Assembly: GCF_025460805.1 (NCBI RefSeq) | Contig: NZ_JAMXFJ010000005.1 | Coordinates: 206,783 to 270,782 of the forward strand | Reading direction: 5' to 3' | Source: Microvirga sesbaniae | GTDB lineage: Bacteria; Pseudomonadota; Alphaproteobacteria; Rhizobiales; Beijerinckiaceae | Length of the DNA: 64,000 bases | Shown: positions 55,352-63,928 of the stretch, one piece after another | How positions within the stretch are numbered: position 1 is the stretch's first letter | Layout: the number at the start of each line of letters is the position of its first letter | The notes under the pieces: generated by a model | The model's database searches: none | What the model was told of the DNA's origin: nothing | The model's input: the letters and a program-made list of their open reading frames with translations, nothing else | Position numbers and translations under genes: made by a program

Positions 55352-55807
55352 GTGTCTGATCCGAAACCCTTAGGCGTCATTCTCCTCGTGGAAGACGAGC
55401 CGCTGGTGCGGCTGGTGGCGGCCGACATTCTCATGGAGGCGCAGTTCCGCGTGATCGAGGCGGCCGATGCCCAGGAGGCCCTGAGGGTCCTGAAGGCGGA
55501 GGTCGGCGTGGACCTGGTGCTCTCGGACGTGGAAATGCCACCGGGCATGAACGGCTACGAGCTGGCCTGGGAGATCCACCGGAACTGGCCCACGACGGGG
55601 ATCCTCATCACGTCGGGTCGCGAGTGGCCGCGGGCCAACGACCTGCCGCCGGGGGCAGCCTTCCTGGCCAAGCCCTTCTCACCTGCGGCGCTTGTGTCCC
55701 ACGCGCTCACGGCGGCCGAGAAGGCCCAGGCTGTCCGTGCCGCACTCCCGGATCGTCCCGGCGAGGCCCCCGGCGACACGGCCGCGCCCGTTCCGAAGAC
55801 CGCCTGA
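55352..55807 (+). CDS. Stand-alone response regulator receiver 4
   Basis: A 151-residue receiver protein with LLVEDEPLVRL, phospho-acceptor D59 in LVLSDVEMPPGMNGYEL, switch LITSGRE, Lys in FLAKPFSP, and a Pro/Ala-rich C-terminal tail of about 25 residues. The start is a GTG at 55352. It faces away from the other three receivers and converges with the chemoreceptor gene. It resembles receiver 1 in the segment DLPP..A.FL.KP, suggesting duplication. Confidence 0.88.
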   Translation: MSDPKPLGVILLVEDEPLVRLVAADILMEAQFRVIEAADAQEALRVLKAEVGVDLVLSDVEMPPGMNGYELAWEIHRNWPTTGILITSGREWPRANDLPPGAAFLAKPFSPAALVSHALTAAEKAQAVRAALPDRPGEAPGDTAAPVPKTA

Positions 55808-55884
55808 CCCCCTCATGGAACGAGGGCACGGCGTAGATGCGCCGTGCCCCCTGATGCGTCCCTGGTGAGAGCTGCCGTTCAGGT

Positions 55885-57555
55885 TCAAGCGGCCCGCACG
55901 CCCTGGAGGAAGCCTTCGACCTCCCGGCTCAGGGCGGTCGAGTTGGAGGCCAGCTCGCCGGCCGCAGCCAGCACCTGGGAGGCGGCCGATCCCGCATGGG
56001 TCGCCGCCCCCTGGACCTGGACGATGCTCTCGCTCACGTCCTGCGTGCCTCTGGCGGCCTCGCTGACGTTGCGCGCGATCTCCTGCGTGGCCGCCTGCTG
56101 CTCCTCGACAGCGGCCGCGACGCTCGTGGCGATCTGGTGCACCTCCTCGATGGTGTGGCCGATGTCGCGGATGGCCTCGACAGCATCCCGGGTCGATTGC
56201 TGGATCTGATGGATATAGGCGGTGATGTCCTCGGTGGCCCGCGAGGTCTGGTTGGCGAGCTCCTTCACCTCGGAGGCCACCACGGCGAAGCCCTTGCCGG
56301 CCTCGCCGGCGCGCGCCGCCTCGATGGTGGCGTTGAGGGCGAGAAGGTTCGTCTGGCTCGCGATGGTGTTGATCAGGGCGACGACCTCGCCGATCTTCTG
56401 CGCGCCGTCCGCCAGGGTCTGCACGAGCTGGTTGGTCTTGCGGGCGTTCTCCACGGCGCGGGCGGCCGCGACCGACGTCTGCGACACCTGCGAGCCGATC
56501 TCGCTCGAGGAGGCGGCGAGCTGCTCCGCCGCGGCCGCCACGGCCTGCACGTTGCTGGACGTCTCCTCGGCGGCGGCCGCCACCGAATTCGACTGCTGGT
56601 TCGTCTGCTGCGCGGTCGAGGCCATCGAGCGCGCGGTCGCCTCCATCTGCTGGGCCGCCACGGTGAGATGCTGGACCAGGCCGCCGACGCTGCCCTCGAA
56701 GCTCTGGGCGAGCGACATCATCTCGACCCGGCGCCGCTGTGCCGCCTGCTTCTCGGTTTCGGCCTGAGCGTGCCGGAGGGTCTCGGCCTCCTGCATGGCG
56801 CCGGCGAAGACCTGCGTGGCCTTCCAGATGTCGCCGATCTCGTCCCGGCCCGCCTTCGCCTGCGGCAGGTTGTAATCGCCCGAGGCGAGGCGCTGGATGG
56901 CCTCGGTCACGCGCCGCAGGGGCTGGGCGATCTGCCGGTGTCCGACCAGCCAGCCGATGAGCAGCGCGATCAGGGTGCCGGCGAGCGCGATCGACACAAG
57001 CAGCATCAGGCGCTGGTCGTAGAGCTCGGCCGCATGCCGGTTGACCGCCTCGATCTCCTCGCTGCCGCGCTTGGTCAGAGCGTCGATGCTCACCTGGAAG
57101 GCCTTCCGGTTGGCCCGGTTGGCATCGGTGTTGCCCTGCGCGTTGGCGGCCGCCGGCGAGACCTCGGCGCCCAGGCGGACCGTCTCGGTGCGGAATGACT
57201 TGAACTCCGCCGCATCCTTGACGACGGCGTCGAACAGCGCCTTGCTGTCGCCGGGCACGATCGGCTCCCATTCCTTCAGGAGGGCGTCCATGTCCTTGAG
57301 CGTCGCGGCGAGCCCGTCGCCGAACTTGCGCGCTTCGGCCGTATCCTTCGACGCGTAGATGCCCCGGGCCTCCATGACCACATGGGTCACGAGCCGGTTG
57401 AGGCGCTCCCCGTAGAGGGCCCGGGTGGCCGCGAGCCGGACATCGTCCACGGCCTGGTTGTAGGTCTGCAGGGTGCTGATGCCGACGGCCGCCGTCAGGA
57501 CGGCGACCACGCTCAACGCCGCGACCAGCGCGAAAATCTTCGTTCTAATCTTCAT
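55885..57555 (-). CDS. Methyl-accepting chemotaxis protein
   Basis: A 556-residue chemoreceptor. TM1 is at about 7-28 and the periplasmic four-helix-type sensor domain at about 30-180. TM2 is at about 183-204, followed by HAMP (205-257). A long cytoplasmic signalling region has the hairpin-tip motif EVVALINTIASQTNLLALNA just before the conserved EAARAGEAGKGF. There is no CheR-binding pentapeptide at the C-terminus (FLQGVRAA). The ATG at 57555 follows GGGGG. No che genes are adjacent; the ligand is unknown. Confidence 0.93.
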   Translation of the reverse strand: MKIRTKIFALVAALSVVAVLTAAVGISTLQTYNQAVDDVRLAATRALYGERLNRLVTHVVMEARGIYASKDTAEARKFGDGLAATLKDMDALLKEWEPIVPGDSKALFDAVVKDAAEFKSFRTETVRLGAEVSPAAANAQGNTDANRANRKAFQVSIDALTKRGSEEIEAVNRHAAELYDQRLMLLVSIALAGTLIALLIGWLVGHRQIAQPLRRVTEAIQRLASGDYNLPQAKAGRDEIGDIWKATQVFAGAMQEAETLRHAQAETEKQAAQRRRVEMMSLAQSFEGSVGGLVQHLTVAAQQMEATARSMASTAQQTNQQSNSVAAAAEETSSNVQAVAAAAEQLAASSSEIGSQVSQTSVAAARAVENARKTNQLVQTLADGAQKIGEVVALINTIASQTNLLALNATIEAARAGEAGKGFAVVASEVKELANQTSRATEDITAYIHQIQQSTRDAVEAIRDIGHTIEEVHQIATSVAAAVEEQQAATQEIARNVSEAARGTQDVSESIVQVQGAATHAGSAASQVLAAAGELASNSTALSREVEGFLQGVRAA

Positions 57556-57744
57556 GATCCCCCCGATCGGCCAAGGCCGCTCCGACATTCTTGAAATCAC
57601 GCCAGGATATCGTGCGAATGCTTGCGCGAAGCTTGTTCCCGGTCTTCAGAGGAATACGGCCAAGTTTCTCCGCGCAGGGTGACGGAATGTTAAGTATAAC
57701 CTCATAGGAATGATTCCACGCGATTCTCCAACGTGGCGGTTTCC

Positions 57745-58347
57745 ATGGGCATTCGGTTCGACAAGGTATTGGAGCAGGTAGCCAGAGCCGGAACCGTCAA
57801 GGGCCCTGTCTCAACGGCCGAGCAGCGGGAGCGCAAGGTCCAGCGCATCGAGGAAACGATCCGCGCCCGCGAAGCGGTGGGCGACCGGATCGTGATGTGC
57901 CTGGGCCTCGCTCTCACCCTGTCGGCGATCGGCCTGCCGGTCTATGCGCTGAACTTCAGCGACGGCTACACCTACATCAAGACGGCCATGACGGACAATG
58001 CGGTCGGCCGGGCCGTTGCCGCGAGCGTGACGCGCCCCGCCGATCCGAACCCGGCGACGACCGGCTCGCTGACCCGGAAGGATGTCGAGCTCTCGGCCGG
58101 CCGCAAGGGCGACGCGGCCGCGCCGAGCACCGACCGGCGGGTTCAGTTCCAGCGCTACGTGATCCACCGCGCCACCGGCGGGTCGGCCCTGATCGAGGGT
58201 CCGGAAGGCCTCTGGTGGGTGACGCCCGGGATGACCCTGCCCGGGATCGGTCAGGTCCTCTCCATCGAGCGGTCCGATGCCGGCTGGGTGGTGCTGACCA
58301 CCGAGACCATGATCACGCAATCGCCCGGGTCTCGCGCGTCGAGCTAG
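57745..58347 (+). CDS. Single-pass membrane protein of unknown function
   Basis: A 200-residue protein. An N-terminal cytoplasmic region rich in charged residues (EQRERKVQRIEETIRARE, probably helical) is followed by one membrane helix (about 50-70, IVMCLGLALTLSAIGLPVYA). A periplasmic part ends with a small beta-rich domain (VIHRATGGSALIEGPEGLWW, then VLSIERSDAGWVVLTT). The layout resembles SctD/flagellar-type small periplasmic modules, but I do not recognise the family. Start ATG 57745; a GTG at 57733 is possible. Its TAG stop overlaps the edge of a repeat element. Confidence 0.75.
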   Translation: MGIRFDKVLEQVARAGTVKGPVSTAEQRERKVQRIEETIRAREAVGDRIVMCLGLALTLSAIGLPVYALNFSDGYTYIKTAMTDNAVGRAVAASVTRPADPNPATTGSLTRKDVELSAGRKGDAAAPSTDRRVQFQRYVIHRATGGSALIEGPEGLWWVTPGMTLPGIGQVLSIERSDAGWVVLTTETMITQSPGSRASS

Positions 58348-58453
58348 CGCATCGTGCGGACCGAGAGGGCCGCTCGAACGATGCGCCGCTGAAGAACGTG
58401 AGCATCGAATCCGATCCTAAAAGTGGGTGCGCTTTTCACGTCCGATGCTGCAG
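58345..58453. repeat. Intergenic palindromic repeat element, family A, copy 4 (degenerate)
   Basis: A hairpin GCGCATCGT (58347-58355) with ACGATGCGC (58378-58386) is followed by a shortened unit, GAGCATCGAATCCGATCC...TTTTCACGTCCGATGC, with AAAAGTGG. It is less perfect than copies 1-3. Its left end includes the stop codon of the preceding gene (58345-58347). Confidence 0.75.
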
Positions 58454-58543
58454 CGCCGCAGCCGAAGCCCCGCCGAGACCGGGAGAGGGCCCGCCGGACG
58501 GCCTCGTTCGCATGCGGTGGCGCTGGCTTGTGCTGTCTCGCGC

Positions 58544-59206
58544 TTATTTGGCCGCCGTCACCGTGGGCGCCGCCTGGTTGCCGAGCCAGACCCAGGCCGC
58601 GCTGTCGGAGCCTTCCCGCTTCACGTAGCGGTAGCCCGTCTCCTGCCAGGGCAGGACGGCGTTGCGCTTGTTGTCGAGGATGTAGTCGCCGCGATCCGTG
58701 CGCGCCATGAGCACCGCGTGTCCCGCGCCGATCTCGTCGATCACTACGGTCATGCGCAGGGCCCGCAGCGGCAGGCCGGCCCGGGTGAGACGCCGGCGCT
58801 TCAGCAGCTGGATGTCCTCGCAATCGCCGAGCCCGTCATCCGGATAGTCCCAGCGATCCGCGACGCCCCAGTGATCCTGATCGGTGACCGGCAGGATCTC
58901 CTTGTTCACCTGCTCGTTCACCTCGACGATGGTGTTCCAGATCGCCTGGTCGAGAACGATCGTGTCGGGCTCGGACGGGTTGTGCGCGCATTCCTGCGGC
59001 TGCTGCGCGCAGAACGTGAGCCAAGCCGGCGTGGGACCGGCCGCGCCGGCCGAGGCCAGAGCATCGCCGGACCCGCGCGTGGCCCATTGCGGGAGCGCGA
59101 AAGCCGGCGCGGCACCCGCCATGACGAACAGGGCGGCAGCACCACCCGCCGAAGCGACGAGGCGACGACTGCACCTCGCCAGTATCCTGAGAGAAATCCC
59201 GCGCAT
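58544..59206 (-). CDS. Periplasmic transglutaminase-like cysteine protease (BTLCP, LapG-like)
   Basis: A 220-residue exported protein. The signal peptide (about 1-38, LFVMAGAAPAFA) precedes a BTLCP/peptidase C93 domain. The catalytic triad is predicted as C129 (GLGDCEDIQ), H163 (GAGHAVLM) and D178 (DYILDNK). In Pseudomonas LapG, this fold cleaves a surface adhesin under c-di-GMP control through LapD. Neither a LapA-type adhesin nor LapD is in the window, so that role is only suggested. The ATG at 59206 starts the signal peptide. Confidence 0.88.
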   Translation of the reverse strand: MRGISLRILARCSRRLVASAGGAAALFVMAGAAPAFALPQWATRGSGDALASAGAAGPTPAWLTFCAQQPQECAHNPSEPDTIVLDQAIWNTIVEVNEQVNKEILPVTDQDHWGVADRWDYPDDGLGDCEDIQLLKRRRLTRAGLPLRALRMTVVIDEIGAGHAVLMARTDRGDYILDNKRNAVLPWQETGYRYVKREGSDSAAWVWLGNQAAPTVTAAK

Positions 59207-59546
59207 GCCCCGCACCTGTTCAGCATTGTTCTTTTGAATAAAGCTGTCAGCCGCAGGCGCTCGGCGCAAGCGCGAACTCGTCGCAAGATCACGAAGGATC
59301 CGCCAGTGTTGACTTCCAGCAACAGGGCAAGCATTCGGTCGCGTCTCGTGCGGACAACCTCTCTGAACGTAGAGGGAAGATCAGTATTCGCGCGGTTTCA
59401 ATCCAACCGGGCCGCTTCGATGCACGACGTGTGTTCGGCAAGGATGAAGTCGCGCATGTGCGCGATGTGAGCGATCGTTCACGGCGGGTTCAACGGTGAA
59501 CGACGCCGCCGGATCGGCGCTGCCGTCCCTCAATCCGCCGTTTCAC
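59207..59546. other. Intergenic region upstream of BTLCP protease gene
   Basis: These 340 bases hold no supported gene. A 7-base inverted repeat, CGTTCAC (59476-59482) and GTGAACG (59496-59502), is the only clear structure. The promoter for the protease gene should lie in the left half (59215-59300), which is relatively AT-rich. Confidence 0.4.
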
Positions 59547-59684
59547 TCACAAGCGGCTCTGCGCGAGGCTGCGATGTCTCGCCCATTGTCTGGTTCTCTT
59601 CGACGAAACCATGAGACGAACGACGGGCGTCCCGATCAGCCCGACCAGGGATGCAGCGACGACCGGCACGAGAATGACAGCCAC
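59547..59684 (-). CDS. Candidate 45-residue membrane microprotein
   Basis: A short leftward frame begins at a GTG (59682-59684) with AGGAGAG about 5 bases upstream. It encodes a hydrophobic stretch AVILVPVVAASLVGLIGTPV, then a basic tail (SSKRTRQWARHR). One N-terminal membrane helix with a positive cytoplasmic tail is predicted. The well-placed ribosome site and amphipathic layout favour a real gene. No function is known. Confidence 0.5.
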   Translation of the reverse strand: MAVILVPVVAASLVGLIGTPVVRLMVSSKRTRQWARHRSLAQSRL

Positions 59685-59855
59685 GGATCTCTCCTCATCC
59701 TTCGGAGGTAACCCGTTCTCTATGGCATCGTGAGCTTGCCCGAACCTGACGCCATGCTGGCGGGATTCACTACGATCCCAGGAAGAGCTTCGGTTGTGCC
59801 GGGCCGTGCCTATAATCAGATGCAGAAGCGAAACCGGATTGTTCGGGAGATTGGT

Positions 59856-60236
59856 GTGAGAGCGCTCTTCGTGACCCTCGCGGCGGCCATTGGCGCCGGC
59901 GGCTGCGTGCCAGCGACCCAGGAAGCGCTTGCCCTGTCGTGTTCGGACTATATCGGCAAGCCCATCTCGGCGCGCATCGCCGCCTGGGGCCCGCCGCGGA
60001 CAGTCTACCGCATCAGCCCGACCCAGATCGGCTACATCTTCGAGAGCCGGCAGACCGCCTATGTGGGCGGGGAGCCCTATTACACGGTGAACTACCTGAT
60101 CGGCGCCGACAAGCACCACGCGCCAATCCGCAAGCTCACGACGATCTGCAGCGGCGTCTTCGTGGTGAACGCGCCCACCGACGCGGTGCCGGTCTCGGAA
60201 CAGACCGTGGTCGACGTCGTCGTCGCGAAGGGGTGA
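59856..60236 (+). CDS. Putative lipoprotein of unknown function
   Basis: A 126-residue protein. The GTG at 59856 is favoured because GGGAG lies 6 bases upstream and the product begins with a short lipoprotein signal (about VRALFVTLAAAIGAGGC, with lipobox AGGC). A longer in-frame start at 59820 is possible. The mature part SCSDYIGKPISARIAAWGPP resembles small outer-membrane or periplasmic lipoproteins of Rhizobiales, and strands such as YIFESRQTAYVGGEPYY follow. The family was not recognised. Confidence 0.75.
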   Translation: MRALFVTLAAAIGAGGCVPATQEALALSCSDYIGKPISARIAAWGPPRTVYRISPTQIGYIFESRQTAYVGGEPYYTVNYLIGADKHHAPIRKLTTICSGVFVVNAPTDAVPVSEQTVVDVVVAKG

Positions 60237-61022
60237 TCAGAAGCCGCCGCGCCGCAGCTTGGTGATGCTCATCATCAGGTCGACGCTGATGCCGACATCC
60301 GTAGGCTCGGAGAACAGGGTCAGAACCGGCGCGACCTCTTCCAGGGTGGAGTTGTTCATGTCCCACATGGCGGAGAAGCGCTGGATCAGCTTGTCGACCT
60401 TCTTGGGGTCCTGGAGATCCTTCACGTTGATGTGCTTTTCCAGGTTGCGGACCTGCAGATCGATGCTCGCCTTGGAGGCTTCGGTTGGGATGTTGAACGT
60501 CGTCTGCATGAACTTCAGAAGACGCTTATCCGCCAGCAGGCCCATCGTCGAGGTGACGCCGGACGCCTTGCGCTTGAAATAGAGCGCCAGCCGCACGCCT
60601 TCGTTCTGCTCGCCTTCCTTGGCCTCCAGTGTCTGCTGGTAGTAGTTGCTGACGGCTTCCGTGGTCGCGCTGGCCGCGGACGTCGCCTTGTCGCCCTTCG
60701 CCGCGAAGTCGAACGCCTTGGCGAATTCCTTGTAGCGCGGATCGACCAGTTTGTTCGCCATGCTCGTGGTCGACTTGACCCCTTCCGTGAGCAGTTTCTT
60801 CATGAAGGCCTTGGCGTAGATCATGTCGTCCAGGCCATAGGCCTTCATGGCATAGCTGAAGAGCCGGTAATCCTTCACGAAATCGTCGATGGTCTTCACC
60901 TTCGAGATGTTCGCCAGGTAGTATTCCGTATCGCGCTTCACCAGCGCGTCGTTCTGGGTGATCGTCTTCGTCAGCGCCGTGTTGGTCTGCAACATCTGGT
61001 AGCGGGTCATGGTGCTGATCAT
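60237..61022 (-). CDS. DUF1217 flagellum-associated protein
   Basis: A 261-residue, mostly helical protein beginning MISTMTRYQMLQTNTALTKT. The segments YRLFSYAMKAYGLDDMIYAK and SLITKLRRG-like ITKLRRGGF at the end match DUF1217, a family usually encoded in rhizobial flagellar clusters. Its position downstream of two flagellin genes supports a flagellar role, but no function is established. It follows a 37-base gap after a secreted protein gene on the same strand. Confidence 0.85.
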   Translation of the reverse strand: MISTMTRYQMLQTNTALTKTITQNDALVKRDTEYYLANISKVKTIDDFVKDYRLFSYAMKAYGLDDMIYAKAFMKKLLTEGVKSTTSMANKLVDPRYKEFAKAFDFAAKGDKATSAASATTEAVSNYYQQTLEAKEGEQNEGVRLALYFKRKASGVTSTMGLLADKRLLKFMQTTFNIPTEASKASIDLQVRNLEKHINVKDLQDPKKVDKLIQRFSAMWDMNNSTLEEVAPVLTLFSEPTDVGISVDLMMSITKLRRGGF

Positions 61023-61059
61023 GGGTCACTCCTTCGGCCCTGTTTCCGTGGGCCGCGCA

Positions 61060-61623
61060 TCAATCCTGAGCCGTCGCGATGGATCGGCAATCCTTCGCGA
61101 ACCGCTCGGTGATCGCCTTGGTTTCCTCAGGGACGAGAGCGAATTTCACGCTCTGCGGCTCGAGGCGGTAATTGGCAAGCTCCACGATAAGCGTCTGGGC
61201 TGTCGCGAGGCTTGCCGCGAAGCCCATGACCTCCCCCTCGCCCCGCAGCTGCCCGTACCTGTCCCGGTAGATCCAGTGGGCCACCGCCGGCGGGCGATCG
61301 TCGAGCCAATAGACGGTGCTGCGCCCGCGGGGATCGCTCGGGCCGAGATAGGCCCGCTGCGTCACGGTGGCGGCGACGGCGACCTGGAGCGGCTCGCCCT
61401 CCTCGCCGGCGACCCTCGTGCAGGACAGCCAGAGGGAACTCCCCTCCTCTCCCCTGACCTGCGCCAGCGCCCGGTTCGGGAGCCCGCTCTGGTCGGTCTG
61501 GAGGGCGTAGCTCCACGTCCGGAGCGAGCCCGACGTCGCCGAGATGGCGGAAAATTCGGGAGCGATCAGCCCGAGCGTGCCCGCGAGCACCAGGACGGGT
61601 GTGCGATGGAATGAAGTGATCAT
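61060..61623 (-). CDS. Secreted protein of unknown function
   Basis: A 187-residue protein with a signal peptide (about 1-29, TPVLVLAGTLGLIAPEFSAI) and a mature domain with two cysteines (SSLWLSCTRV and FAKDCRSI) and a central YWLDDRPPAVAHWIY segment. It shows weak resemblance to invasion-associated/DUF-type small periplasmic proteins of alphaproteobacteria. It lies between a flagellin gene and the DUF1217 gene on the same strand, separated from the flagellin by a terminator hairpin. Confidence 0.75.
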   Translation of the reverse strand: MITSFHRTPVLVLAGTLGLIAPEFSAISATSGSLRTWSYALQTDQSGLPNRALAQVRGEEGSSLWLSCTRVAGEEGEPLQVAVAATVTQRAYLGPSDPRGRSTVYWLDDRPPAVAHWIYRDRYGQLRGEGEVMGFAASLATAQTLIVELANYRLEPQSVKFALVPEETKAITERFAKDCRSIATAQD

Positions 61624-61654
61624 GGCTCAGCGTTCCGCGAGCGGTCCAAAAAGA

Positions 61655-61682
61655 AGGCCCCGCCTTTCGCAAGACGGGGCCT
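61655..61682 (-). terminator. Rho-independent terminator of first flagellin gene
   Basis: AGGCCCCG (61655-61662) pairs with CGGGGCCT (61675-61682); with inner pairs the stem is about 12 bases around a GCGA loop. On the minus strand it is followed by TTCTTTTT. It lies 24 bases after the flagellin stop. Confidence 0.8.
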
Positions 61683-61705
61683 CATGGTCAGCGATCAGGA
61701 GGCTC

Positions 61706-62578
61706 TTAGTTGAAGAGCTTCAGGATCATCTGGCTGTTCTGGTTGGCGATCGAGAGCGACTGCACGCCGAGCTGCTGCTGCGTCTGCAGGGCCTGCAGGC
61801 GGGTCGAAGCCTCGTTCATGTCGGCGTCGACGAGCGTGCTGACGCTGTTCGTGATCGACTCGCTGAGCACGCCCAGGAACTTCGACTGCGCCTCGATCTG
61901 GTTCTTGGCTGCGCCGAGTTCGGTGGCGAAGTTACGGGTGGTCTGAAGAGCCGTTTCCACCGCCGTCGCAGCCGTGTCGATGCTAGCGAGGGTCGTGATG
62001 CTGATTGCATTGACCGCAACCGTACCGCTGGTCAGAGCCCCGGAAGCGCCACCCAGAGCCGTCAGGGTCACGCTGATGGACTTGAAGCCGCCAGTCGTAC
62101 CGCCGGCCCAACCCGAGACCATCGTGACCTGATTGCCGGTAGTGCCGGTGTCCATGTCCGTCAGCGAGCCGTCGAGGAGGTTCACGTTATTGAGGGCGGC
62201 ATTGCCCAGGATGCCGTTGATCTCGGCGCCGATCTTGGCCAGCGAAGTGTTGATGGCAGCGTAGTTGCCGTCCTTCACGTCCTTGGCCTTGGCCAGCTCG
62301 ACCTTGATCTTATCGATAGCGGAGACCAGACCGTCGATGGCCGAGGAGGCGGTGTTCAGGAGATCGCTGTTCTGCTTCAGCGTGTCCTTGATGGTCTTGA
62401 TCACGCTGTTGTCGGTCTTCATCTGCGTCGACACCGACCAGTTGGTGGTGTTGTCGGCAGCCGCTGCGACTTTGAGGCCGGTGGAGATCTGGCTCTGGGT
62501 CTTGTTCAGGGAGCTCTGGGTGCTGGCGAGGTTGCGCAGGGCGGTCAGAGCGGAGGCATTGGTGAGGATCGAAGACAT
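61706..62578 (-). CDS. Flagellin, tandem copy A
   Basis: A 290-residue flagellin with conserved N-terminal (MSSILTNASALTALRNL, then TQSQISTGLKV) and C-terminal (STRLQALQTQQQLGVQSLSI, ending SQMILKLFN) helical D0/D1 domains and a short variable centre. It forms the filament after export by the flagellar type III system. It shares almost all of its sequence with the copy at 63056-63928, offset by exactly 1350 bases. From 61835 to 62186 the two are identical. Its leader is identical to that of copy B over at least 72 bases. Confidence 0.96.
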   Translation of the reverse strand: MSSILTNASALTALRNLASTQSSLNKTQSQISTGLKVAAAADNTTNWSVSTQMKTDNSVIKTIKDTLKQNSDLLNTASSAIDGLVSAIDKIKVELAKAKDVKDGNYAAINTSLAKIGAEINGILGNAALNNVNLLDGSLTDMDTGTTGNQVTMVSGWAGGTTGGFKSISVTLTALGGASGALTSGTVAVNAISITTLASIDTAATAVETALQTTRNFATELGAAKNQIEAQSKFLGVLSESITNSVSTLVDADMNEASTRLQALQTQQQLGVQSLSIANQNSQMILKLFN

Positions 62579-63055
62579 GTGTGTGTTCCTTGAATGATGA
62601 GGATTGTTCAGGGAATGTCGGAATCTAACCGACCCAGCGGAGTGGCATCATGCCTCGAGAGAGTTCGATCCGCTGTTCACATGCATCCGGGCTTGAACCG
62701 ATAAAGTGGGGCGGCGTCATGCCGAGCCTGAAGGAATGGCTCTCCACAGTGCTGTCTTAGCGCGGTCGATCGATGTCTCGATCTCGTCGCGTCCATGCCC
62801 AATTCAATACGGACATCCTTTCGCCGCGTCAAGCATAATAATTAAGCCTAATGCATTTTTGCTGAAATTTACTTTCCGTTAACTTTCTACAGAAGACACG
62901 CGGCTAGCAGGAGCCCGTCTTGCGAACGAAAGATCTGGATTAATACTTCGCATTCAAAGCCTCGCACCGGCACGGCACGTGCGCCCCACCCCCAAAATAG
63001 AAAAAGGCCCTGCCTCTTGTGAGGCAGGGCCTTCTTTCGCTGATGTCTCAGGCTC
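62579..63055. promoter_or_regulatory. Intergenic region between flagellin genes with possible promoter
   Basis: No gene is seen. The first 72 bases (to 62650) duplicate the leader of flagellin copy B. On the minus strand a TTGACG -35-like box (62827-62832) is spaced 17 bases from a weak TATTGA box (62804-62809), implying a leader of about 220 bases for copy A. An AT-rich stretch runs from 62835 to 62890. The terminator of copy B lies at 63004-63033. Confidence 0.4.
63004..63033 (-). terminator. Rho-independent terminator of second flagellin gene
   Basis: A perfect 13-base stem, AAGGCCCTGCCTC (63004-63016) with GAGGCAGGGCCTT (63021-63033), and a 4-base loop. On the minus strand the stem runs into TTTTTCTATTTT. 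It begins 22 bases after the flagellin stop. Confidence 0.9.
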
Positions 63056-63928
63056 TTACTGGAAGAGGCGCAGGATCATCTGGCTGTTCTGGTTGGCGAT
63101 CGAGAGCGACTGCACGCCGAGCTGCTGCTGCGTCTGCAGGGCCTGCAGGCGGGTCGAAGCCTCGTTCATGTCAGCGTCGACCATCGTGCTGACGCTGTTC
63201 GTGATCGACTCGCTGAGCACGCCCAGGAACTTCGACTGCGCCTCGATCTGGTTCTTGGCTGCGCCGAGTTCGGTGGCGAAGTTACGGGTGGTCTGAAGAG
63301 CCGTTTCCACCGCCGTCGCAGCCGTGTCGATGCTAGCGAGGGTCGTGATGCTGATTGCATTGACCGCAACCGTACCGCTGGTCAGAGCCCCGGAAGCGCC
63401 ACCCAGAGCCGTCAGGGTCACGCTGATGGACTTGAAGCCGCCAGTCGTACCGCCGGCCCAACCCGAGACCATCGTGACCTGATTGCCGGTAGTGCCGGTG
63501 TCCATGTCCGTCAGCGAGCCGTCGAGGAGGTTCACGCCGTTGAGAGCGGCATTGCCCAGAACGCCGTTGATCTCGGCGCCGATCTTGGCCAGCGAAGTGT
63601 TGATGGCAGCGTAGTTGCCGTCCTTCACGTCCTTGGCCTTGGCCAGCTCGACCTTGATCTTCTCGATGGAGGAAACCAGGTTGTCGATGGCCGAGGAGGC
63701 CGTGTTCACCAGATCGCTGTTCTGCTTCAGCGTGTCCTTGACGGTCTTGATCACGCTGTTGTCGGTCTTCATCTGCGTCGACACCGACCAGTTGGTGGTG
63801 TTGTCGGACGCGGATGCCACCTTAAGGCCGGTGGAGATCTGGCTCTGGGTCTTGCTCAGGGAGCTCTGCGTGTTGGCGAGGTTGCGCAGGGCGGTCAGAG
63901 CGGAGGCATTGGTGAGGATCGAAGACAT
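63056..63928 (-). CDS. Flagellin, tandem copy B
   Basis: A 290-residue flagellin nearly identical to copy A. Differences cluster near the two ends of the gene: LANTQSSLSKT against LASTQSSLNKT, ASASDN against AAAADN, VSSIEKIKV against VSAIDKIKV, and final LRLFQ against LKLFN. Several changes are conservative. The 72 bases upstream to the window edge match those upstream of copy A. As the first of the pair it may be the ancestral or the duplicate copy. Confidence 0.96.
   Translation of the reverse strand: MSSILTNASALTALRNLANTQSSLSKTQSQISTGLKVASASDNTTNWSVSTQMKTDNSVIKTVKDTLKQNSDLVNTASSAIDNLVSSIEKIKVELAKAKDVKDGNYAAINTSLAKIGAEINGVLGNAALNGVNLLDGSLTDMDTGTTGNQVTMVSGWAGGTTGGFKSISVTLTALGGASGALTSGTVAVNAISITTLASIDTAATAVETALQTTRNFATELGAAKNQIEAQSKFLGVLSESITNSVSTMVDADMNEASTRLQALQTQQQLGVQSLSIANQNSQMILRLFQ

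Noticed and set aside
59811..59816. Perfect TATAAT hexamer before the lipoprotein gene
   Set aside because: No acceptable -35 box at 16-18 bases upstream was found, so it is not listed as a promoter.
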